From assembly GCF_042186555.1 (NCBI RefSeq), contig NC_133325.1, forward strand, positions 94,215,464-94,279,463: a stretch of 64,000 bases of DNA, written 5' to 3'. Every line of letters starts with the position of its first letter. Within the stretch, counting starts at the first letter, position 1. This stretch comes from Aquarana catesbeiana. Taxonomy: Eukaryota; Chordata; Amphibia; Anura; Ranidae. Under the pieces are notes generated by a model. It worked only from the letters and a program-made list of their open reading frames with translations, had not been told where the DNA came from and searched no databases. Positions 44,878 to 55,259 of this stretch are shown one piece after another. The position numbers and the translations under genes were made by a program.

Positions 44878-44961
44878 AACAAAAAATATTACAGCGCACA
44901 CATGCAAAAAAGACATTTACCTCCAGCAAGGCTAGTTTAAAACACCTAAACATTTTCAAAA
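44878..44961 (+). repeat. outer direct repeat, right copy
   Basis: Second copy of the 40168-40247 sequence, immediately before the truncated Tc1 coding sequence. Confidence 0.92.
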
Positions 44962-45929
44962 TGAAAACAGAAAACAGATCTGGCCAAAGTTACAAAAAAA
45001 TTTCTGCTGCACGTAAGGTTCCTAAGAGCACAGTGGCCTCCATAATCCTTAAATGGAAGACGTTTGGGACGACCAGAACCCTTCATAGAGCTGGCCGTCT
45101 GGCCAAACGGAGCTATCGGGGGAGAAGAGCCTTGGTGAGAGAGGTAAAGAAAAACCCAAAGATCACTGTGGCTGAGCTCCAGAGATACAGTTGGGAGATG
45201 GGAGAAAGTTGTACAAAGTCAACCATCACTGCAGCCCTCCACCATTTGGGGCTTTATGGCAGAGTGGCCCGACGGAAGCCTCTCCTCAGTGCAAGACACA
45301 TGAAAGTTTGCTAAAAAACACCTGAAGGACTCCAAGATGGTGAGAAATAAGATTCTTTGGTCTGATGAGAACAAGATAGAACTTTTTGGCCTTAATTCTA
45401 AACGGTATGTGTGGAGAAAACCAGGCACTGCTCATCACCTATCCAATACAGTCCCAACAGTGAAGCATGGTGGTGGCAGCATCATGCTGTGGGGGGGGTT
45501 TCAGCTGCAGGGATAGCACGACTGGTTGCAATCGAGGGAAAGATGAATGCGGCCAAGTTCAGGGATATCCTGGACGAAAACCTTCTCCAGAGTGCTCAGG
45601 ACCTCAGACTGGGCCGAAAGTTTACCTTCCAACAAGACAATGACCCTAAGCACACAGCTAAAATAATGAAGGAGTGGCTTCACAACAACTCCGTGACTGT
45701 TCTTGAATGGCCCAGCCAGAGCCCTGACTTAAACCCAATTGAGCATCTCTGGAGAGACCTAAAAATGGCTGTCCACCAACGTTTACCATCCAACCTGACA
45801 GAACTGGAGAGGATCTGCAAGGAGGAATGTCAGAGGATCCCCAAATCCAGGTGTGAAAAACTTGTTGCATCTTTCCCAAAAAGACTCATGGCTGTATTAG
45901 ATCAAAAGGGTGCTTCTACTAAATACTGA
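44962..45929 (+). pseudogene. Tc1-type transposase, 5'-truncated, frameshifted
   Basis: A second Tc1 lineage, distinct from 16842-17859. The helix-turn-helix part remains: RSGQSYKKISAARKVPKSTV, GRRALVREVKKNPKIT, ARRKPLLS. A stop at 45312-45314 and a frame change lead into WSDENKIELFG (first Asp) and VKHGGGSIML. A G-run near 45490 shifts frame again, then FTFQQDNDPKHTAKI (second Asp) and LNPIEHLWRDLK (catalytic Glu). It ends KGASTKY at TGA 45927-45929. All three catalytic residues survive but in separate frames, so it is inactive. Confidence 0.92.
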
Positions 45930-46145
45930 GCAAAGGGTCTGAATACTTAGGACCATGTGATATTTCAGTTTTTCTTTTTTAATAAATCTGCAAAAATGTC
46001 AACAATTCTGTGTTTTTCTGTCAATATGGGGTGCTGTGTGTACATTAATGAGGAAAAAAACGAACCTAAATGATTTTAGCAAATGGCTGCAATATAACAA
46101 AGAGTGAAAAATTTAAGGGGGTCTGAATACCTTCCGTCCCCACTG
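44962..46145 (+). mobile_element. Tc1-type transposon lacking its 5' end
   Basis: The 3' terminal repeat is intact: it ends GTATTC-type sequence CTTCCGTCCCCACTG at 46145, followed by TA (46146-46147) and then the L2 tail. The 5' terminal repeat and about 20 transposase codons are missing. The junction with the Penelope-like unit falls at 44961-44970. The element had inserted at a TA inside the L2 3' tail. Confidence 0.88.
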
Positions 46146-46199
46146 TAAATCCTGTATAATTATAATAATTAATAATAATAACAATAATAATAATAAGGG
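46146..46199 (+). mobile_element. L2 3' tail, right part
   Basis: TAAATCCTGTATAATTATAA followed by an (ATA/TAA)n run, the natural end of an L2 as at 31000-31026. Next to it L1 ORF2 resumes, so the L2 piece defines the insertion in L1. Confidence 0.85.
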
Positions 46200-47935
46200 G
46201 GGTGATGCTGAGACACAGGGAGTACAAGCTGTCCTTATTTTCTGATGACATCCTATTAACAGTAACACATACCCACATCTCTCTCCCATCACTCCATGAT
46301 ATCCTACACTCATTCGGTAGTCTTTCAGGATTTAAAGTTAATTTGACTAAAACTGAAGCCCTCCCTATAAACATCCCGGCAAACACCCTCACCTCCCTAC
46401 AAGGGAATTTTAAATATCGATGGTGTTCCCACTCACTTAAGTACCTGGGTGTTCACCTGACTCCCTCATACTCCACGCTCTTTCAGTCCAATCCCCCCCC
46501 CCCCCTTTATTTACAGAAATAAATAGATTATTGAAAACATGGTCAAATCCCCCCTTTCCCTCATTGGGAGGATTAACATCCTCAAAATGTCGATACTCCC
46601 TTAACTGCTGTATCTCTTTGAGACACTGCCAGTATTGATCCCTATGCCCAACTGAAAACACGTCAATTCATCTCTCAACTGCGAAGCGTTTGCTTGAACC
46701 CGATGTTATTCACACTTTTGATTTGGAAACACTGCTTCGGTAGATACTCTCTCTCTTCTCCATGCTCGCCATTTGTGAACATTCTATTCAACCCGGAAAT
46801 CCCTGACAGTCTATCTTATAACCCTATGTTACCATGGACCCAAGCTGGTATATTTTAGTTACGTCACTTAGTACACCCAGTGACACACAAGCTTCTTTTC
46901 TTTTCTGACTTACAATCCAAACATAAAATCCCAAAATCTCTCTTTTACTCTTTTTTACAAATTAAACATTTTTTTGCCACCAAAATCCCTCATTTGACTT
47001 TAGACATGCCAACCCAATTTAAACTGTTATGCTCAAGAGACCCCTATGAACCCCACCTGATTTCATCTATTTATAAAATCCTACATGCAGCTCCCCCTTG
47101 AATGAAAATAGTCATGCATACATGAGGAAATGGTCCCATATTTTGCAACGGCCTATTTACCTAGGTGAATGGGGGAAAATATGGAAATCTACATCTAAAC
47201 TTTCACGGTGTGTGGCACAGAGAGAGACTGCTTACAAAATACTTATGTTCCGGTATAGGACCCCAGACTTCTTACTGGCTCGAAAGCTGACATTGTCTGG
47301 GCAATGCTGGAGATGTGGTTTATCCCTGGGTACCCATTATCATATATTCCGGGAATGCTTTGCACTTATACCCTTCTAGACACAAGTTCATAACCTCCTG
47401 GAAAAAGTCCTAGATATACCCATCCCCTTAAACCCCACACACCTTCTTTTAGGTCTCCCACTCCCAAATACACCCAAAGCTACCACAAGATTGATGGCAT
47501 TTATCTTATTGGCGGCCAAACAAGCTATAACTCAATGCTAGCTGTCTACTTCTCCTCCTACTTTTATGCAGTTTCTCTCAGCCATAGCTGATATACGCAG
47601 AATGGAGCGCCTGACTGCTGTGATAGATGATTTCCTGCCAAGATTTGACAAAATCTGGGGGAAATGGGACGTTTCTGAATATAATACTATAACCTTCATG
47701 CAAATCACATTGGTATGTATAAAATAGATCCCATTCAGTTCCCTCTTGATTTTATACCCACAGTCATATTACTTGTACCATGATGTTTTATCATTATATT
47801 TCCTTATAGTACCTCTCACCTATTGCATTTGGGCTTATTGTTATGCCTTCTTTTGTTGATATTGCTTTTGAAATGTACAATCGTTTCTATATGCTTTGAA
47901 AATTGAATAAATAAACAACAAAATAAAAATTCTTT

Positions 47936-49341
47936 GTGCTCTATTACTGTTTTTTATCTTTACATGTATATTTGGTCCTTGGAGATATATAAAGAGCCAA
48001 CAAAGATTTACAGAAACTGCTTGGAACAAGCATAATACATTTGAAAATTTTATTTAAACTTTACATGTTCTTTTTCCTGGAGGGATAAGAGAAAATGCTA
48101 TTTTTGACCCTAAATAAAAAGAGGTACAAAGCAGCTAAATAATTTGTATCAGTTCAATTCTTTTTTATATCTTTAGAGAAGAAGAGATAGCAACTGGTTT
48201 GCCCATGCAAGGCCTACAGCAATTGAACAGGAGCAGGTCTAAGAGCAACAAACATAAACAGAAGTTCAACCTTTGATGCAGTAGCGTTCTAGGACACTTA
48301 CCCAAAGGATCTTGTCTGCAATATATAGGCTTCATGTTGAAGGAATTGTTTTAAGAGACAGGAGTTTCAGGAGAAGGAAGGTCAAAGTGTAAAGTCAGGC
48401 AGAAACTGAAGAACAGAAAGGGGGGGACAGAAGAAGAGGCAAAAAAGGGGAGATACATACTGGTGTCAAAAGACCAAATGACTGAGTTATAGGACACTCA
48501 GACGAAAGTGATTTAAGGATGGTAAGGCATAGGTGAGCCCTGGTTCCCAGACCTTAAGGAATTTAGATTGCGAGTTATTAAGAATACCAGACAATTTCTT
48601 ATGCACTAGCATAAGGTTCATACAGTCCCTAACTTCTTAAAAAGGGACTGAGGACTTCTTTCAAACTCTGGCTATTGTTAGCTTTGCAGGCAGCTAAAAA
48701 AATTGTATACTTACAGAAGCACAGAGGGTTTAGAGGGTACTCGTGGCATTGTTAAAACAGTGAGTCACCATAATATAGGGCTAGCAATGCCATTGGTTAC
48801 TTTAGGAAGGAGCATAGTATATAAAGTATGTGTTTATAAATATCTACTAGCAAAAGCTTGCCTGTTAGAGCACAGAAGGGATGGGGGGGTGTATTGGAAT
48901 CTTTACAAATTAGTATTGCCAGCACTCTGTATGAAGCATCCAAGTGAACTCGACTAAGACTCTCTTTGGATGTTTCATGTGCAGTGCTGGCAAACTGGAT
49001 TTGTTTGGACTGAAATTACGGAGCCATACGTATTTGGGCCTGGCACACACTTAAGGAGTCTGTTGTGAGGAGTGCAATGTGCAGGCCTGTAAATATCATA
49101 TTGTGGTCTCTGATGCATGTAATATGGAATATCGTTGTAAAATCCTCTGTGATGGGCACAACGCAGTTTACATTAGGAGATCAAGGGCCTTTCCTTCAAA
49201 GACCACCTGGAAGAATACTGTGTGTTTTTATTGTTCAGTTTTTTCCTTTCACTTACAGTTACATAGTGCAAAGATACTATGCAATAACATGAACAACAGA
49301 GAGTAAATTCAAAAGGAGTTTCTTTACGCAAATATTATTCA
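47936..49341. other. unassigned non-coding interval
   Basis: No gene. 48050-48680 is A/T-rich and could be an inverted L1 3' remnant, without a decisive motif. A hairpin at 48916-48993 is listed separately. Confidence 0.4.
48916..48993 (+). ncRNA. microRNA-precursor-like hairpin (candidate)
   Basis: A 78-nt inverted repeat. The arm TTGCCAGCACTCTG... (48916-48948) pairs with ...CAGTGCTGGCAA (48961-48993) through about 29 of 31 positions counting G-U pairs, with two or three internal mismatches and a 12-nt loop. Shape and length fit a pre-miRNA. I recognise no family, and a short palindromic MITE is an equally good explanation. Confidence 0.35.
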
Positions 49342-49413
49342 TTAAGCAGCAGGGGCGGATGCGGGGGGGGGGCAATGGGGCAATTGCCCCCTCCGAGAAA
49401 TGCGGGTGAGTCA

Positions 49414-49612
49414 GAGAGCCAGCGGGCGACTCCGTAAGTGAGAGAGCCGCCGGACGGCTCCATAGGTGATAGAGCTGGCGGGCGGCTCCATAAGCGAGAG
49501 AGCCGCCAGGCGGCACCATAGGTGACAGAGCCGGGGAGCGGCTCCGTAGGTGAGAGAGCCGCCGGGCGGCTCCATAGGTGAGAGAGCCGCCGGGCGGCTC
49601 CGCAGGAGAGAG
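49414..49612. repeat. 28-bp minisatellite, about seven copies
   Basis: GAGAGCCGCCGGGCGGCTCC plus eight bases, starting at 49414, 49442, 49470, 49498, 49526, 49554 and 49582. Each unit contains the inverted pair GAGCCGCC/GGCGGCTC and can fold on itself. Confidence 0.92.
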
Positions 49613-49840
49613 ACAGCAGTTGGTGAGATGTGCCGGCGCCGCTCGATGTGTTTGTTGGCTGCTGGCCTATCAGGGAGCCGGCAGGCGGGGGAGCAGAGAG
49701 ATGACATCATCTCTCATCGCCCGGTGCCCGCCCTGCATCCCTGCAGTTCCCCCCCTCCATGCAGGCAGCTGCGGCAGCAGAGAGATTACATCATCTCTCT
49801 GCTGCCTGTCCCTGGGACACAAGAGACCACCTTAGCAGGT

Positions 49841-50176
49841 GGCAAGTGACAATCTTCATCTGGTGACAGGCGACCTGGCAAGTGACAATCCGCAACATGT
49901 GGCAGGCGACGTGGCAAGTGACAATCTGCATCTGGTGACAGGCGACGTGGCAAGTGACAATCCGCAACATGTGGCAGGCAACGTGGCAAGTGACAATCTG
50001 CATCTGGTGACAAGCGATGTGGCAAGTGACAATCTGCAACATGTGGCAGGCGACGTGGCAAGTGACAATCTGCATCTGGTGACAGGCGACGTGGCAAGTG
50101 ACAATCCGCAACATGTGGCAGGCAACGTGGCAAGTGACAATCTGCATCTGGTGACAGGTGACGTCGCAAGTGACAC
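49841..50176. repeat. 36-bp minisatellite, about nine copies
   Basis: GGCAAGTGACAATC recurs every 36 bases from 49841. Two half-types alternate (GCATCTGGTGACAGGCGACGT and CGCAACATGTGGCAGGCGACGT), giving a 72-bp higher-order unit. Since 36 is a multiple of three and the unit lacks stops, frames on both strands stay open and mimic a 12-residue repeat protein. Confidence 0.95.
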
Positions 50177-50409
50177 ATTCGGGGCTCCCACTGATTCTGC
50201 ATTATGGTGAGTTAAACTATTTAATTTTTTATAACAATGTAATAATAGTAATAATGCGCTTCAATCATCCTGACACCATAACAACCATGGTGCCGTGATG
50301 ATTGAAGCGCCAACACCAGCCATTTTCCCGATAGATGTACCCCAAAAAATTATATTTTCTGGCAGTGCCCCTCCCGAGACTAGACTCTGGATCCACCCCT
50401 GTTAAGCAG

Positions 50410-51015
50410 TTGTGCAAAAATGAGGGATGACCGATCCAAACAACATTGGGATGTTAGATGATCAGTTAGCAGAGCAATGCCTCAAATTGCAATGCACTCA
50501 TTTTCCAAAAAGGCCCTTCAGCTGGGGACCATGGACAAATTCCAAGGTGGAGAGGGTCAAAAGAGAGAGTTTAACGAAGTGGGAGGGGGAGGAGAAGGCT
50601 ATCTCAGTCCCAGAGGCTCACTATAGGTATATTAACACGCCGCATTAACTTACAATTCCAGGAAACGCGAAGGTGGTTGTTTAGATGGGAAATAATCTAG
50701 CCAGGGCTGCCAAGTGTGCAAAAGGTTATCATCATTTATCATTCACCAGGGTGCCATGACCTGACTTTTGAAGCTGAGATTGACATCTTCCACACTTTTG
50801 CAATCATCTGTTTCATAGCCGAAATAATGTGGGTCACTAGAGTGTGCTTTCACTTGGTAGCGCTTCAATTGGTTTATGCAGGAGTGCCTCCCAGGGATTT
50901 TTTCAGAAATTTAGATGTAAAACTGAATTGACCATGTTATAGACACTTATCAACAATCATTTGACTTTAGGGCATGTCCACCTTAAATGTTTCATGTCAC
51001 CTAGGTCTGAGCATC
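50410..51015. other. unassigned non-coding interval
   Basis: No gene or terminal repeat was identified. Confidence 0.4.
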
Positions 51016-51023
51016 CCCTAAAG

Positions 51024-51182
51024 CAACCATTAGCAAGGGGTAGGCAACCAGTCGCCCTCCTGCTGTTGTGGAACTACATTTCCCATGAGGCATTGCAAGG
51101 CTGGCAGTTACAATTACTCCCAGAGGCATGATGGGTTCTGTAGTTCGGCAACAGCTGGAGGGCCCCAGGTTGCCTACCCCTG
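51024..51182. mobile_element. short hAT-type MITE
   Basis: 159 bp flanked by the exact 8-bp duplication CCCTAAAG (51016-51023, 51183-51190). The inner inverted pair GGGGTAGGCAACC/GGTTGCCTACCCC is clear. The left end has about nine extra bases outside the pair, so the exact terminus is uncertain. Confidence 0.75.
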
Positions 51183-51190
51183 CCCTAAAG

Positions 51191-52063
51191 CATGCAGAGG
51201 GATAGGTGGGGAGGCATTTGGCAATTCTAGCTGGAGTAAAGTACCACAGAACTTTGAAGGAGCTTTCCAGAGTTGTAACATTATGGGAGGAACGGAATAA
51301 TGCCTCCTAAATTTTGTTCCAAATCTCAGGGATTTGCATGACTCTTTCCCATTTGGAGAAATACGATGGGATGTATGAATTAGAATAGTTTGGTATGGAG
51401 GAGTATAATTTATTTTTATTTATTTATTTTAGGTACTTATATAGCGCCGTCAACTTACGCAGCGCTTTACATATACATAGTACATTCACATCAGTCCCTA
51501 CCCTCAAGGAGCTTACAATCTAAGGTCCCTAATGCACATTCATACATACTAGGGACAATTTAGACAGGATCCAATTAACCTACCAGCATGTCTTTGGAGT
51601 GTGGGAGGAAACTGGAGTACCCGGAGGAAATCCACGCAGGCACAGGGAGAACATGCAAACTCCAGGCAGGTAGTGTCGTGGTTGGGATTCAAACCAGCGA
51701 CCATTTTTACTGCTAGGCGAGAGTGCTACCCACTACACCACTGTGCGCCCATATATAATAAAGAGATGAGGTCTTGGGTTGTGGGGGACGTCTGACATCT
51801 TGTTTCAAATGCCGTCGCAGTCGTTGACCAGTCGTGAATTTTTTGTCAAAGATTCCAATAAATGGCAAATTTGGAGGTAGAGAAACTTCTTAGAATCTGG
51901 AATTTCATATGTGTCTTTAAGGTGTTTAAAGGTGAGGATACCCTGAGAGGACAATAAAGACCTTGGTAGCTCTGGGGGCTCTTCAAACCTGGGGGAAATA
52001 AGGGTCATTTGAATATTTCAGGAAAAGGGAGGTGTTGTTCAATATTTTTATTAGAAGAAATTT
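51191..52063. other. unassigned sequence interrupted by a SINE
   Basis: The parts before 51407 and after 51752 resemble each other in style (AT-rich, no stops pattern) but carry no motif that I can name. They may be one older repeat split by the SINE. Confidence 0.35.
51407..51752 (-). mobile_element. tRNA-headed SINE with L2-like tail
   Basis: On the minus strand the head holds an RNA polymerase III A box TGGTGTAGTGG (plus positions 51730-51740) and B box GGTTTGAATCCC (51684-51695). A central conserved block (GTTTGCATGTTCTCCCTGTG, GTACTCCAGTTTCCTCCCAC) follows. The end GCGCTGCGTAAGTTGACGGC ... ATATAA matches the L2 3' region seen at 30970-31000, and finishes in an (AAAT)n run. The tail likely lets L2 machinery copy it. 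Confidence 0.8.
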
Positions 52064-52066
52064 TAA

Positions 52067-52557
52067 GGCCTTGTGCACACTGGACGTATTTTGACATTTT
52101 TACAGCAGCTGTTTTTGGCTGTAGACATTTTTTTCTACAGTCATTAAACTCTCCATCATGTTATCCTATGTGTCCATGCACACATAGGCTGTTATCAGCA
52201 GTTTTGGGCAGTGGTGTTTTTGAGCAGTAAAAAAAAAAAACAAAACTGGTGGGTTCTGAGAGATGTTTTGCAGCTGTAAAAACACTCTAACGCTGATAAA
52301 AGCTGATAAACGTCGATAAACGCTAAAAAAAAGTCACTCACCAGCGTTTTTTAATGTTTTTGATCCATTAAAAAAATATATATATATTTTTTTTTTTCTT
52401 CAAAAAAACCCAAAAACGCTAACGCGGGAAAATGCTGAAGACCGCTAATAAACGCTAAAAAACACTATTGCAAAAACGTTGAAAAAAGATGAAAAACTCC
52501 CTGCAAAGCTACTGACGTTTTTATAACGTTATTTTAACGCCTAGTGTGCATGAGGCC
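52067..52557. mobile_element. MITE with GGCC(T)TGTGCACAC termini
   Basis: 491 bp flanked by TAA (52064-52066, 52558-52560). Left end GGCCTTGTGCACACTGGACG, right end GCCTAGTGTGCATGAGGCC. The interior is rich in AACGCTGATAAACGCT-type repeats. A related element, diverged at the ends, is at 59092-59620. Harbinger-type by duplication length. Confidence 0.8.
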
Positions 52558-52560
52558 TAA

Positions 52561-53355
52561 AGGTTACAAAGATCACAGAAGGTGCATTCAAAACAAGGGT
52601 CAGCAAGGTTGTAGAGATAATGCAGATGATTCACCATATTGTGGCATAATAATAGGTACCATAGTACAGTTGTAATTCAAATATAATAAGAGTGGAAGGA
52701 AAGTTAAAAAGGAAAAAGATAAATCTGCATAGGTTGGGTAAGCAGGGTGGAAAGGGAGAAGTCTGAGTTACTTGTAATCCTATAGTGCCCTTGGCTCTCT
52801 TGAATATAGATCAGTGTACAATACTATAGGTCTATCAAACAATGATTCAAATCTATAGAGAGAAATTGAGTGATCCATGGATCCCAAATTGTTTTCAATT
52901 TAACCATAGAATCTGTGATTTATTCTGATATTTTTTCATTGGTTAAGGTCCAATGAAATCTGGATTTGACTTCAGATAGCTTAAGTATTCTTGACTATCA
53001 CACTTTAGCAATGTTTTGTAGCAGTGAAAACATGTGTTGTAATAACAAATTGGTACATTATGATACCCTCAGGTTGAGCAGCACTTCACAGGGATGTTTT
53101 CAAATGGGTTGTTCAACAGTGCATGAAATACATCATACACTTTTGTTCACATTATTATTAGGCAGGTCCATCAGTTGTGCAAAAAGGTACCTGGTTCAGA
53201 ACAGCTTCGAAAACAACTTGTGGGTAACATGACTAGGTACTAGATGCCATCTGAAAAGCACAATATAATTCCTTTTTGATTGTGTTTTGGGAACAGAATT
53301 TGGTTGTATTTCAAATTTAGGACCAATGTTCAGGTTCAAGTCGCTTCCTGTTTCT
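52561..53355. other. unassigned non-coding interval
   Basis: No gene, terminus or tandem repeat recognised. Confidence 0.45.
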
Positions 53356-53358
53356 TAA

Positions 53359-53791
53359 AGCCGCGTACACACGAGCGGAATGTCCGACAGAAAAAGTCAG
53401 ACGGAAGCTTTTCATCATATATACCGATCGTGTGTAGGCCTCATCGGACTTTTTTTTTCGAAAATTCTGACGGATCTAGAAATTGAACATGTTCTAAATA
53501 TTTCCGACGGACCCAATTCCTATTGGGAAAACCGATCATCTGTATGCTGGTCCGACGGACCGAAAAAAGAATGCTCTGAAGCAAGTACGAGACGGAAGCT
53601 ATTGGCTACTGGCCATTGAACTTCCTTTTTCTAGTCTCGTCGTAAGTGTTGTACGTCATCGCGTTCTGGACGGTAGGACTTTGGGTTGACTATGTGTAAG
53701 CAAGACCGCTTGAATGGAATTACGTTGGAGTTCCGTCGGAGAAACCGTCTGAGTTTATTACGATGGCAAAACCGGTCGTGTGTACGCGGCA
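53359..53791. mobile_element. Harbinger-type MITE, GTACACACG family, copy 3
   Basis: 433 bp. Left end (A)GCCGCGTACACACGAGCGG, right end CGTGTGTACGCGGCA. Flanking triplets TAA (53356-53358) and TTA (53792-53794) both fit the TWA target. Non-coding. Confidence 0.85.
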
Positions 53792-53794
53792 TTA

Positions 53795-54538
53795 CATGTA
53801 ATAATGGAGCGTGCATGCAAATCTCTGCCTATTCATAAACATCAGCTTTCTCTATAGCTCTTTAATATACTTCTATAGGACAGCTTCCAATTATTTCTCC
53901 TGTGACAAATGACAAATCATAACTTCAGCTAAAATTTTTATTTACATTTTAACAGAGCAGAGAAATGTTAGAGCTTCAAGTTTTTACCGCCATGTGCATG
54001 CCTGCTGCAGAGATTTCCCCTAAACATGCTACAAGGGAGGGTCAGAGATGAACAGAGATCTAGGGATCAGGGACCCTTTACACTATCAGTCCACATTTGT
54101 ACTCCCTGCAGCCCTGTTAAAAAAAATCACTTGTGCCACCTTTGATATTTCTTTCAACAAGATCCATAAGATCAGAGTAATAACATAAAAAGATAGGAAA
54201 GGGATGGACAGCACAGAAAAAAGGGAAGATAATGTGAAGGAATGATATAGCTAGGAGAAAGTAGAATATTTTCTGCAGTGGCCCCAAGGGCTGCACAAGT
54301 ACTAAATGGCCGCAAAATGGGCACCAGGAGTTAAAGCTTCTGATAGCATTTTTATTGTTGCACAAGTATTCCTGTACAACTAGCCACTGTATCCAGAACT
54401 AAAAAAAATATATAAAAATTGACTTTAGATGTAAGCTGGTAATACGTGCATACATTGAAAACTTTTATTTTTTTGTTTAAATATCTCACTTATGGACATG
54501 TCAGTAAAAGCAAAAACAAAACATGACTGGTCACAGAA
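53795..54538. other. unassigned non-coding interval
   Basis: No gene or repeat terminus could be supported. Confidence 0.45.
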
Positions 54539-54789
54539 TAAGGGCCAGTTCACACCACATGCAGTCCAGTGCGTTTTTTCTCTGCATCAAAAATGCATGG
54601 AAATTAGGTTATATGGTTTTCAATGGCATAGTTCCCACCAGTGCTTGCAGCTCCAGTGCATTCCAGTTCCAGAAAAAAAGTAGAACATGCTGCATTTTAC
54701 CTGCACTGGACTGTACTGGAATGCTGTAAAATGCACTGGAATGCACCTAAACACACCAAAAACACACTGAAACACACATTTACAAATAC

Positions 54790-55256
54790 CGTACTGGTGA
54801 CCCCACAATAGGGATAAAAAATTTTCACGGAAGGGAGTTTAATAAGTTTTGTGGCCACTCATTAAAATTAGAAGAAAAGAGGTTTAACCTTAAACTGCGT
54901 AGAGGGTTCTTTACTGTAAGGCTGGATTCACACCTATGCATTTTTAGTGCTTTTTGCATTTTGCAGATTTGCACTACAGAATGTGTTCCATAGGAAACCA
55001 TGTTGAATGGACTGTAGTGCAAAGCTGCAAAATGCAGAAAGCACTAAAACTGCATAGGTGTGAATCCAGCCTAAGAGCGGCCAGGATGTGGAATTCCCTT
55101 CCACAGGCAGTGGAAAGAAACTATTAGATAAGCACCAGAATGACCACAACATACAGGGATATACAATATAATACTGACATATAATCACACACATAGGTTG
55201 GACTTGATGGACTTGTGTCTTTTTTTCAACCTCACCTACTATGTAACTATGTCCTT
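54790..55256 (+). pseudogene. LINE-like ORF C-terminus and 3' tail
   Basis: The plus strand encodes HSLKLEEKRFNLKLRRGFFTV and, after the MITE at 54920-55071 is removed, RAARMWNSLPQAVE. The same C-terminal peptide type occurs at 57410-57583. The tail GGTTGGACTTGATGGACTTG, TTTTTTTCAACCTCACC and TACTATGTAACTATG follows. The style (MWN.LP..V) resembles the ends of CR1-group ORF2 proteins. The clade is not certain. Confidence 0.6.
54920..55071. mobile_element. 152-bp MITE inserted in a LINE fragment
   Basis: Ends GGCTGGATTCACACCTATGC and GCATAGGTGTGAATCCAGCC are exact inverted repeats. TAA lies on both sides (54917-54919, 55072-55074). Excising the element plus one TAA rejoins codons of the LINE peptide in frame (FFTV then RAAR), which fixes the insertion site and the 3-bp duplication. 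Confidence 0.92.
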
Positions 55257-55259
55257 ATT

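Larger units (their letters stand above)
40168..44961 (+). mobile_element. Penelope-like retroelement
   Basis: About 4.8 kb holding an RT plus GIY-YIG nuclease frame (40271-42223), two pyrimidine-rich tracts, a GC-rich promoter-like block and a hammerhead motif. Outer direct repeats (40168-40247, 44878-44961) and inner perfect inverted repeats (40332-40437, 44435-44540) frame it. Mixed direct and inverted terminal copies are a known oddity of Penelope-like elements. The unit sits where the 5' terminal repeat and first transposase codons of a Tc1 should be, so it is younger than that Tc1 or joined to it by a deletion. Confidence 0.8.
38038..47727 (+). pseudogene. L1 ORF2 (APE endonuclease, RT, Cys/His knuckle), interrupted
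   Basis: From ATG 38038 the frame reads VSIVSCNIK, two stops (the GLNS part of NIKGLN is lost), then the apurinic endonuclease: MVQKTHF, where family members have catalytic Glu (QET) and this copy has Lys; NVYAPNSGQ; GGDFNL; and after a frameshift WSDHAPI. The RT follows: SHKSPGPD, a frameshift, VLSLDAQKAFDHLNW (motif A Asp), and NGTIQGCPLSPLLFIL (motif B). At 40087 other elements intervene. ORF2 resumes near 46200 with LSLFSDDILLTVT (motif C, both Asp, Ala to Ser), and ends with CWRCGLSLGTHYHIFRECF near 47304. Dead through several stops and the Glu to Lys change. Confidence 0.9.
35200..47935 (+). mobile_element. near-full-length L1 LINE split by nested insertions
   Basis: Pieces in order: a 5' region with AAGATGGTGGAC (resembling the YY1 site of L1 promoters) from about 35200, ORF1 (35572-37530), inter-ORF sequence, ORF2 with endonuclease and RT up to 40086, the rest of RT from about 46200, the Cys/His knuckle near 47305, and an AATAAA-bearing 3' end near 47935. 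Removing the two insertions (about 36001-37217 and 40087-46199) leaves roughly 5.4 kb, a usual L1 length. ORFs carry stops and frameshifts. Confidence 0.88.
49350..50401. mobile_element. hAT-type element with two internal minisatellites
   Basis: 1052 bp with an exact 8-bp duplication TTAAGCAG (49342-49349, 50402-50409). The termini CAGGGGCGGATGC and GGATCCACCCCTG are inverted repeats. A 28-bp array (49414-49612) and a 36-bp array (49841-50176) fill the interior. A stem GCGCTTCAATCATC/GATGATTGAAGCGC lies at about 50257-50308. No transposase. Confidence 0.9.

Noticed and set aside
49841..50176. CRISPR-like direct repeats
   Set aside because: Units are contiguous with alternating half-types, no unique spacers, no cas genes, and the DNA is vertebrate.
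49786..50210. Repeat proteins with 12-residue units on both strands
   Set aside because: The 36-bp array makes frames on both strands open. There is no start context, domain or exon structure.
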